Positions 1 through 6,966 of a DNA stretch of 64,000 bases are shown piece by piece. Made by a program: the position numbers and the translations under genes. The notes beneath the pieces were generated by a model. The model was not told the DNA's origin. It made no database searches and worked only from the letters and a program-made list of their open reading frames with translations. Each line of letters begins with the position of its first letter. Positions within the stretch are counted from its first letter, which is position 1. Source of the DNA: Acidobacteriota bacterium (lineage in GTDB: Bacteria; Acidobacteriota; Vicinamibacteria; Marinacidobacterales; Marinacidobacteraceae). Where the stretch lies: positions 56,743 to 120,742 of the forward strand of contig VXNL01000063.1 of assembly GCA_009840635.1 (NCBI GenBank). The letters are read 5' to 3'.

Positions 1-25
1 TTGCGATTTGGTAGAGGGGCCTGAC

Positions 26-466
26 ATGAGCAGATTCACGAGATTCCTTGCGGCGTTCGTCGTCTACACGGTCATCGACATGGCCTGGAGCCTGTCGCCC
101 CCGGCGGTGGCGATGCACGCGCGTCTGCATGAGGCGAGCGGGAACGACTGGAGCTTCGGGAAACCGATGGACACCTGGGGCGCCATCGAGATCGTCGCCC
201 TCCTGGTGTTCTTCGCGCTGATCGCGCTCGCGAACAGCCAGCTGGCGATCGCACCGGCAGTCCGGGAGCGAAACCTCCAGCGGGCGATGAAGAACGCGTT
301 CGTGCTGGGCTGCGCGGCCTACGCCACCTACAGCGTGCCCATCTTCGCCGCCATCGCCAACTGGCCGGCGGCGCTCATTCCCATCGACATCCTGACCGGC
401 GGTCTGCTGAGCTTCGCGACCTCGACGATCGTCACCTGGTGGGCGCTCCGTCGTCAGGCGGCCTGA
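26..466 (+). CDS. DUF2177-like integral membrane protein
   Basis: The 146-residue protein has about four hydrophobic segments: an N-terminal one (FLAAFVVYTVIDMAWSL), one near residues 54-70, one near 95-110 and a C-terminal one. The layout and the motif AAYATYSVPIFAAIANWP followed by a polar Asp segment match DUF2177, whose members carry a YATY...N.A...WP...D signature. The family has no established function. I chose the ATG at 26 over the upstream TTG at 8 because an AGAGGGG ribosome site lies 7 bases before it. The gene stands alone and convergent to the leftward regulator that follows. Family assignment is fairly confident; the role is unknown. Confidence 0.75.
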   Translation: MSRFTRFLAAFVVYTVIDMAWSLSPPAVAMHARLHEASGNDWSFGKPMDTWGAIEIVALLVFFALIALANSQLAIAPAVRERNLQRAMKNAFVLGCAAYATYSVPIFAAIANWPAALIPIDILTGGLLSFATSTIVTWWALRRQAA

Positions 467-505
467 ACCGACGTTCCGCGACCGGTACGCGCCAGCGGCA
501 GGCGG

Positions 506-1489
506 TCAGCGGGGAGCATGACCGACGTCTCCCTGGCCAACGGACGCGGCATCCCGCTGCCGAAACACGCGCAACATCCCGTAGCGCTTGAGTTTTTCGT
601 GAAGGGTGGTCGTCTTGAGCTGGAGTATCCGGGCCGCGTGCGCCTGGTTGCCGCCGACCCGGTGCAGCGTGCTTTCCAGGATGCTCTTTTCCATGTCCCT
701 GATCATCTCCTTCAACGATCTGCCGCTCCGGTCTCCATCGAAGGCGATCGCACAGAACGAGTCGGGCAGGACCCGGCCCCGGAAACAAGCAAGAGCAGCG
801 GTCGAGACGGCGCTTTCGATGACCGCCCGGAGTTCGACCACATTCCCCGGCCAGTCGTAGTCGTGGTAGGCCGCGATCATGCGGCTGGAGATTCCGTAGG
901 GCCCCACTCCCGCGTGGCCGCAGGCATCGGCGAAGAACCTCAGCGCCAACGCGGAGATGTCCATCTTTCGCTCCCGCAGGGGCGGGATCCGGATGACGAT
1001 CGGCGGCAGCCCGGTTCGTCCGTTGTTCCCGGCGGCCGAGGGTGGCGCGGTTGATGCGATGAGGCGGAACCGGCGCGGCGCTCCGTTGTTCGCCGCCCCG
1101 CGGGCGAATCGTCCGATCGCGTTCGGTTTCACCCCACTCAGGTAGAGGGTCCGCACGCCTGACCCGTTTCCGTTCCCAGGCGGGCCGTCGAGCACCGCTT
1201 CAACGTGTGGACCAAGCTCTTCCGGCGGCCTGCCGCCACCCTCGATGGCGAGAAAGTCCTCGGCCGAACCCGGGGTCGAACCGCGGCTCAGCCGGTGGAT
1301 CAGCTCGGCGGCCAGCCGGCGGCCGGTTCCGTCTTCCGCTTCCACGAGAACGGGATCGTCGGAGAGCGCGGCAGTCGCGATTTCGCCGCGGATCCGAACG
1401 GCGGCAGCGGAGTTGCCGACCCAGTCTCCGGAGCCGGGCTGGCGCGACCCGTCAATCTGGCTGGCGGAGGTGTCCGGGATGCTCTGCAT
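506..1489 (-). CDS. Degenerate sigma-54 activator-like regulator with Fis HTH
   Basis: The 327-residue protein follows the layout of the central AAA+ domain and C-terminal Fis helix-turn-helix of NtrC-type activators, with no N-terminal receiver domain. Recognisable parts are the arginine-finger region (PPLRERKMDI), the YDWPGNVVELR segment and the DNA-binding helix pair (GNQAHAARILQLKTTTLHE). The ATPase core is broken. The Walker A lysine is Arg (AEDGTGRR, residues 51-58). The Walker B GTLFLDE has become RTLYLSG (113-119), so both acidic residues are gone. The GAFTGA loop that contacts sigma-54 is absent. It therefore probably binds DNA without ATP-driven sigma-54 activation. A perfect 28-base palindrome lies just upstream. 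Confidence 0.75.
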   Translation of the reverse strand: MQSIPDTSASQIDGSRQPGSGDWVGNSAAAVRIRGEIATAALSDDPVLVEAEDGTGRRLAAELIHRLSRGSTPGSAEDFLAIEGGGRPPEELGPHVEAVLDGPPGNGNGSGVRTLYLSGVKPNAIGRFARGAANNGAPRRFRLIASTAPPSAAGNNGRTGLPPIVIRIPPLRERKMDISALALRFFADACGHAGVGPYGISSRMIAAYHDYDWPGNVVELRAVIESAVSTAALACFRGRVLPDSFCAIAFDGDRSGRSLKEMIRDMEKSILESTLHRVGGNQAHAARILQLKTTTLHEKLKRYGMLRVFRQRDAASVGQGDVGHAPR

Positions 1490-1502
1490 CGGCCCCAGAG
1501 TG

Positions 1503-1530
1503 GGCTCGCCGCCCCGCGGGGCGGCGAGCC
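1503..1530. terminator. Perfect 28-base palindrome (hairpin)
   Basis: The two 14-base arms are exactly complementary, starting GGCTCGCCGCCCC. It lies 35 bases past the stop of TonB receptor 1 and 13 bases before the start of the regulator, both read leftward. No U-tract follows, so it is either a Rho-independent-like transcript end for the receptor or an operator for the regulator gene. Confidence 0.55.
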
Positions 1531-1564
1531 GTTTCGTGAGCGCGCTAGTTGTCCGTGTCCATCA

Positions 1565-4498
1565 TCAGAACGTCAAGCGGGCGCTGAGGCCGATCGTGCG
1601 GCCCTGGATCCACTCGATGGTCTTCAGGTAGTTGCGACCGGAACTCATGATGAAGTTCGTCTCGGCAGCGCCGTTGAGGGCGTTGAAGAGGTCCAGCATG
1701 AACTGGATCTCCGCGCTGTCCCCAAGGTTGATTGCCTTGTCCACACGGAAATCGAGAATGCTCACGGTATCGGAGCGGTTCAGATCGATGTTGGCCAGAT
1801 AGATGTTCTGACTCCCGACGTTGCCTACCGGAACGCTCACCCAGGGCGCCCAGTTGAAGCCGCTGACGTAGCGCAGCGTTCCGGCCACGCCGATGTCATA
1901 GGGCATGACGTAGCGCGCAGCGCCCTTGAACTGCCAGTTCGTCGTATCCTGAATCAACGGGGTCCCGCCATAGACGATGGCCCAGCCCACACCCGTGGGA
2001 TCGGTGCTGAGAGGACTTGTTGACTGCCCCGGCGTGCGGCCTTCGTGGCGCCACTGGTAGTCGAAGTAGGCGTTCCAGAAGAAGTTGTTACGGAACCGGC
2101 GGTTGACGCCCAACGACAGCGTGTTCCAGTTGAACTTCGTCTCGCCTTCGGGAGCATTCGTGTACAGGTTCGAACTCACCTGAGCTCCATCCGGCAGGTC
2201 ATAAACCGTCAGCGTGGTGCCGCCGAAGCCCGGGTCAGCCCCATAGTCGGATGCTCCTGCCCCGCACGCCGCCGGGCACGCAACCTGCTTGGCGTTCGTC
2301 AGCGTTCCGATGCGTGCGGTGTTCAGGTTGCCCCACGCGCCGGTCTGGCGCTTGTGGACGAACGAGGCGCGGACGCCGATGTCGGAACCGATCTGGTGCT
2401 CGGCTGAGATGCTGATCTCATCCACCCACGGCTGCGTCAGACCCGGGTCAATCTGTGCGCCGGCGACCGGAGCGCCGCGCTCGAGGCCGAGTCCGGCGCC
2501 GTCGTCACCACCTCGCCGAACGCCGAGTTCAGTGACGCCGTCGAACAGACCGTTCATGTTCTGGTCGAGGAACTCGTAGGTCACACTCTTGTTGCCGCCG
2601 GGATTTGCTGCCGGAATCCCCGTGTTCATGTTGTGGTAGTAGCGGCCGAAGTAGCCCTTGACGACGGAACGGCCCTCGCCGGTGAGGTCATAGGTGAAGC
2701 CGACCCGGGGGGCGATGTTCCACCAGCTGATGAGGTTGTCCTCGGCGGGAACCTCTCCTCCCTGGCCGAAAAGCAGCGGCAGAGCCGCATGAACGTTCGG
2801 GTCCACGTCGGCGATCTCGCGAAGGCAGCCAAGGGCCGCGTCACAGGGTCCGCCGGGAACGTTGTTGGACCCCAGGTAGCCCATCCGCTGGCTCCCGTAT
2901 CGGACACCGGCGTTGATCGTCAGCCGGTCGCTGATGGTCCAGACATCCTGGGCGTAGAAGTCCATGTGCGTGTTCCGGTCGTAGTTGAAGTTCGGGAAGC
3001 TCTGGAAATGAATGTCGTTGACGTTGTGCGGCCTCGGTGGGTCCAGCGTGCTGTTGTCGAGGTAACGCACCGCGCCCGAGTTCGCGTTCCAGCCGAACTG
3101 GCGCTCGTCAATCTGCCAGTCCCAGCCGAACTTCAGATCGTGGCTCCCGCTCTCCGTCGGCAGGTAGTAGTTGAACTGACCGGTGGTGTGCGGCTTCCAG
3201 CGGTTGAAGGTGAACGGCCGCCAGCCGGCGCCCGCCCACTGCTGGGTCCCGGTGTCGTAGCGCGGCGGGTCGGTCGCAGGATCCACCGCCGGCGTCATCG
3301 GCCAACCGAACCCGAAGTGGTTCACCTGGATGTTGCTGTAGAGCCGGTCGCTCCAGACGCGCTGCCACTCCGCCTTGTGCAGCCAGCTCCACGAGTCCTG
3401 CGCCAGGATGGACGTTGCCGGACGGGTCGCCGACAGTTCACGGAAGGGCTTCTGCTTGAGCGACCAGTGGTGGAAGGTGATGAACTGGTCCCGGTCGGTG
3501 ATCTGCCAGTTCGCCTTCACGGTGAACATGTCGAAATCGCCCAAGTCGGTCCCTTCCGATTCGGGCTGCCCGGAGATGATCCGGTCAATGACGAACCGGT
3601 TGTAGGCGCCATAGAACCACGCCTTGTCCCGCACGATCGGGCCGCCGAGGTCGATGTGCGCCTCGTAGAACTCGATCACGGGTGCCTCCGTCCCGCCGCG
3701 GGACCGCAGCTCGGACGGCAGGTTGTTGGCGATCATGTCCGGAGGCTCGTAGGCGAAGTGCTCGGTCCCGGAGAAGTCGTTGCCGCCGCTCTTCCACACC
3801 GCGTTCACCGTCGCGCCCGGGGTGTTCGACTCCACGTCGGCGCCCTGCGCCGATACCTGGAACTCGCCGATCGCGTAGAAGTCGTAGTAACCGCCAGCGC
3901 CGCCGGTGCCCTCGGTCGTGTTGACGCCGTCGTTGATGATCCGGTTCTGTCCCCGGACCCCGAAGGTCTCGTAGCCGGACTGCTGACTCTTGTGGGACCC
4001 GCCCACGTCATAACCCCGCATCCGGACGCCCGGGCTCTGTTGGAGGACCGCCCACATGTCGGTGGCCGACGGGACATCTTCGAGCTGGGTGGTGTCGAAG
4101 GTCGCCGACACGCCGGTCGTCTTCACGTCCACCACCGGAGACTCGCCGGTGACGGTGACGGTCTCGGCGACGGTCGCGATGTCCATCGTGGCGTTGATCT
4201 CGAAGGTCGAACCGCCGACGACGGTGATGTCTTCGAAGACGACGGTCTGGAAGCCGCCGAGTTCGAAGGTCATGTTGTAGCTGCCCGCGACGAGCTGCGC
4301 GAACCGGTACGAACCGTCCACGTCAGTGGTCGCCGACCGGGGCGCAACGAGCTCCGCGGACTCCAGGGTGACCGTCACTCCGGGGAGGACGAGTCCCTGG
4401 GCGTCGTTCGCGGCGCCCTCGAGGCGTCCGTAGATCTGCTGGGACAGGGCCGCACTCGGCCATGCCACCAGCAGCGTAAACAAGATCAGTTTTCTCAT
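1565..4498 (-). CDS. TonB-dependent receptor 1, Oar/SusC-like
   Basis: A 977-residue outer-membrane receptor. It has a signal peptide (MRKLILFTLLVAWPSAALSQQ), a carboxypeptidase-regulatory-like Ig domain at about residues 25-110 (GAANDAQGLVLPGVTVTLES), a TonB plug at about 120-250 (TVTGESPVVDVKTTGVSATF), then a long beta-barrel ending in an aromatic-terminated strand (GRTIGLSARLTF). This layout is typical of Acidobacteriota receptors that import oligopeptides or glycans using TonB energy. No SusD lipoprotein lies nearby. AAAGGAGT sits before the ATG. The ligand cannot be read from the sequence. Confidence 0.9.
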   Translation of the reverse strand: MRKLILFTLLVAWPSAALSQQIYGRLEGAANDAQGLVLPGVTVTLESAELVAPRSATTDVDGSYRFAQLVAGSYNMTFELGGFQTVVFEDITVVGGSTFEINATMDIATVAETVTVTGESPVVDVKTTGVSATFDTTQLEDVPSATDMWAVLQQSPGVRMRGYDVGGSHKSQQSGYETFGVRGQNRIINDGVNTTEGTGGAGGYYDFYAIGEFQVSAQGADVESNTPGATVNAVWKSGGNDFSGTEHFAYEPPDMIANNLPSELRSRGGTEAPVIEFYEAHIDLGGPIVRDKAWFYGAYNRFVIDRIISGQPESEGTDLGDFDMFTVKANWQITDRDQFITFHHWSLKQKPFRELSATRPATSILAQDSWSWLHKAEWQRVWSDRLYSNIQVNHFGFGWPMTPAVDPATDPPRYDTGTQQWAGAGWRPFTFNRWKPHTTGQFNYYLPTESGSHDLKFGWDWQIDERQFGWNANSGAVRYLDNSTLDPPRPHNVNDIHFQSFPNFNYDRNTHMDFYAQDVWTISDRLTINAGVRYGSQRMGYLGSNNVPGGPCDAALGCLREIADVDPNVHAALPLLFGQGGEVPAEDNLISWWNIAPRVGFTYDLTGEGRSVVKGYFGRYYHNMNTGIPAANPGGNKSVTYEFLDQNMNGLFDGVTELGVRRGGDDGAGLGLERGAPVAGAQIDPGLTQPWVDEISISAEHQIGSDIGVRASFVHKRQTGAWGNLNTARIGTLTNAKQVACPAACGAGASDYGADPGFGGTTLTVYDLPDGAQVSSNLYTNAPEGETKFNWNTLSLGVNRRFRNNFFWNAYFDYQWRHEGRTPGQSTSPLSTDPTGVGWAIVYGGTPLIQDTTNWQFKGAARYVMPYDIGVAGTLRYVSGFNWAPWVSVPVGNVGSQNIYLANIDLNRSDTVSILDFRVDKAINLGDSAEIQFMLDLFNALNGAAETNFIMSSGRNYLKTIEWIQGRTIGLSARLTF

Positions 4499-5005
4499 GG
4501 GTTCTGGTACTCCTTTGGAGCGTTACTCAGAGTCGGAAATGGCCGCGACGGTGCGGCCGGGACAGCAAGAGGCGAGGCGACGCGGGCCCGTTGATCCCGG
4601 ATCCCCTGCGACCCGGGTTCACCGATACGCACTGAGGGCCGCTGACTCGCGCTGGGTTGTGCATTGGTTCGGTTCGCCTCCCGGCGCCGCGGTCACGTTG
4701 CCCGCCCGGGAACGCCGTGGAGCGCCCCGCCGGGAACGCAGTCGCCATCGCTCCGCCCGATGAACCGCGCCCGATCAGGACGCACCCTCACCAGAGCGGG
4801 CCGGGGGAATCAGGACTCTACGAACCGGTGAAGTGCTGGGGTAGACACACCTCGTGTTTTTCTTTACACACACTTCGGGCCTGTACGCGCCGGCGCTGGC
4901 CCCGCTCTCCTTCACGCCGCGCCGGCGTTACATGGTGTTGTGCCAGAAGTCGCACGGCGATCGAGCGGCGACGCATCCCGGCTGGCAGCCGCCGGGAGCG
5001 CTGGG
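4499..5005. other. Intergenic region upstream of TonB receptor 1
   Basis: About 500 bases between the receptor start and the stop of the MocR-like gene. I see no credible gene. The only AT-richer patch is near 4850-4880 (GTGTTTTTCTTTACAC, with complementary GTGT/ACAC ends), about 360 bases before the receptor. It could hold the promoter, but no convincing -35/-10 pair is visible. Confidence 0.4.
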
Positions 5006-6538
5006 TCAGCCGAGCGCCTCGCCCCCACCGCCGGCGGGCTCGGGGCTCACGTGAGTTTCACCACAGGCCGCCAGCGCCGCGGCGATCTTGTCGATGCCTT
5101 CCGCGATCAGCGACTCGTCGATTGCCGAGTAGCCCAGCCGGATGTGGTTCCGGTTCCTGCGCTCGTCCGAGAAGGTGAAGCCGCCGGTCTCGAAGTAGAC
5201 GCCTTCGGCCGCCACCCGTCCGGCCAGGACTCCCGCGTCCGCCCCCTCAGGCAACCGTAGCCAAATGCTGCCCCCGCCGTATTCCGGAGGCGTCGAGGCA
5301 CCCGGGAAATGCCGCTCCAGCGCCCGGTGCATCGCCGCGCAGCGTTCCTGGTAGACGGTGGTGATCCTGGCGACGAACCGGTCGAAGTAGCCGCGCTGCA
5401 TGAACAGCGCCACGCTCTTCTGGTTGTTCACCGCCGGATGGCGCACGAAGTGGTGACGCAACGCCCGCGCCTCGCGAATGAACTCGGAGTGCGCCACCAG
5501 ATAGCCGATGCGCAGCCCCGGCAGCAGCGACTGCGAGAGCGAGCCCGTGTAGACGACGTTGCCCCAGCCATCAAGGCTCTTCAGCGCCGCCGGCGGTGTC
5601 CGGTTGAAGCTGATGTCCGCCTCGTAGTCGTCCTCGATCACGAACTGCCGGTTGCGGTGCGTCCGCTCCAGCAGCGCGAGCTTGCGCTCCGGCGGCATCG
5701 TTACCGTCGTCGGAAACTGGTGGCAAGGCGTCACGAACAGGCACCGACAGCGGTCGATGTGTTCCGACAGCATCAGCCCCGCGCCGTCGATGGGAAGCCG
5801 CTCCACCGCGATCCCCTCGATGCGGGCCATGTTGATGACGTCCGTATAACCCGGGTCCTCGACGCCCAGGGTCTCGCCCGCCGACACCAGGAGCCGCAGC
5901 GCCAGATGGCGCGCCTGCTGGCCGCCCACCGTCACCAGCACCTGGTCGGGACGCGCCACGATCCCCCGCTTCGCCAGCACGCGCTGGATGAGCTGCTCGA
6001 CCAGCATCTCGTCATCGATCGAGGAGTAGTCCGTCGCCCAGTTCTCCAGCTCGAACCGGTTCATGGAGTCGCGCACGCAGTCGCGCCATTGGTCGATCGG
6101 AAACAGCGACGGGTCAATCACTCCGCAGACGAAGGGATAGCGGTAGCGCGCCAGGCAGTCCGCGGGCTTCACCACCCGCGGGAGATTGAAGCTGCGCCCC
6201 CGGAAGAACGCCGTGTAGTCCAGTTCGTCCCTCGGCGCATCGAACCCGCCGGTCAGCTCGGGATCGAGCGCCTCGCCCGCGGCCGGCAGGACCGCCGGGT
6301 TCACGAAGAAGCCCGCACCCTTCTTCACCTCGACGAACCCGTCGAGCCGCAGCCAGTCATAGGCGAGCGAGACCGTGGTCACGCTGACCCCCAGTTCGCG
6401 GGAGAGCTGGCGGATCGACGGCAGCGGCCGGTTGAGCGCGTAGAGGCGATTGACGATACCGATCGCGATCTGGCGCCGGATCTGCTTTTGCAGGGTCTCC
6501 GGGGACTCGCGGTCAACCGCGATCATGTTTTCATACAC
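5006..6538 (-). CDS. MocR/PdxR-type GntR regulator lacking the PLP lysine
   Basis: A 510-residue protein with an N-terminal GntR winged helix (PSIRQLSRELGVSVTTVSLAY, about 40-60) joined by a linker to a fold-type I aminotransferase-like domain (about 130-500). Family landmarks are present: VTVGGQQ, VEDPGYTD, TPCHQFPTTVTM and IEDDYEAD. In MocR proteins the PLP Schiff-base lysine lies in GTFSKSLxPxLR. Here the motif reads GSLSQSLLPGLRIGY, with Gln336 encoded by CAG at 5531-5533. Covalent PLP binding is therefore unlikely. Members normally sense PLP or amino acids and control vitamin B6 or amine genes. The start is uncertain: GTG at 6538 or ATG at 6526, neither with a good ribosome site. Confidence 0.85.
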   Translation of the reverse strand: MYENMIAVDRESPETLQKQIRRQIAIGIVNRLYALNRPLPSIRQLSRELGVSVTTVSLAYDWLRLDGFVEVKKGAGFFVNPAVLPAAGEALDPELTGGFDAPRDELDYTAFFRGRSFNLPRVVKPADCLARYRYPFVCGVIDPSLFPIDQWRDCVRDSMNRFELENWATDYSSIDDEMLVEQLIQRVLAKRGIVARPDQVLVTVGGQQARHLALRLLVSAGETLGVEDPGYTDVINMARIEGIAVERLPIDGAGLMLSEHIDRCRCLFVTPCHQFPTTVTMPPERKLALLERTHRNRQFVIEDDYEADISFNRTPPAALKSLDGWGNVVYTGSLSQSLLPGLRIGYLVAHSEFIREARALRHHFVRHPAVNNQKSVALFMQRGYFDRFVARITTVYQERCAAMHRALERHFPGASTPPEYGGGSIWLRLPEGADAGVLAGRVAAEGVYFETGGFTFSDERRNRNHIRLGYSAIDESLIAEGIDKIAAALAACGETHVSPEPAGGGGEALG

Positions 6539-6896
6539 CGGCGAACAGTCCCGCGGCCGACGGACGCTCCAGGCAGCAGTGCGGGGACTGACGCTGTCGT
6601 CGACGTATCCGGTCCCCGCGGCTCCGCGCGGCCGCGGCGAGTGCGAACGCCCGTGCCGTTACCGGACCCGCGCCGGTGCCCACCGCAGTGCCCTTCGATC
6701 CATGCCCGAAAGGTAAGCAATGCCCGGACCCACGAGTAGAGACAGTCAGGGGCCTCTTATCCTGACAGTCGCGGGTCGCGATCGCAGGCGGCGGTACGCG
6801 ATTCCGGTCGCTCGGGCGGGCAGCGCCGGCCTGGAGGACGGCCTCGCCGTGCTGCACGGAGGTCGAACGTGCGCGTTTCGCACGCCTCTCGCATGC

Positions 6897-6919
6897 GGTG
6901 CCGGCCGGAGGCCGATGCC
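6897..6919 (+). repeat. Dispersed GC palindrome, copy 1 (degenerate end)
   Basis: TGCCGGCCGGAGGCC matches the core of the repeat found at 11175, 13405, 45153, 45277 and 63480, but its right end differs. A second hairpin (6926-6948) follows directly, as in the full-length copies. Confidence 0.6.
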
Positions 6920-6925
6920 CCGACG

Positions 6926-6948
6926 GGGCGGGCGCAAAGCGCCCGCCC
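6926..6948. terminator. Hairpin after TonB receptor 2
   Basis: A perfect 10-bp stem (GGGCGGGCGC / GCGCCCGCCC) with an AAA loop lies 18 bases past the receptor stop. No U-tract follows, so it is either an RNA-stabilising 3' hairpin or a terminator. Confidence 0.6.
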
Positions 6949-6966
6949 GGAAGGGAAGTTGCTTAA

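Larger units (their letters stand above)
6539..6966. other. Intergenic region downstream of TonB receptor 2
   Basis: About 430 bases without a supported gene. It holds a degenerate copy of the dispersed repeat (6897-6919) and a strong terminator-like hairpin (6926-6948). The half nearest 6538 must carry the promoter of the MocR-like gene, but I could not pick out convincing boxes. Confidence 0.5.

Noticed and set aside
2633..4594. Long open frame opposite TonB receptor 1
   Set aside because: It is the antisense shadow of a GC-rich gene; no domain, signal or ribosome site.
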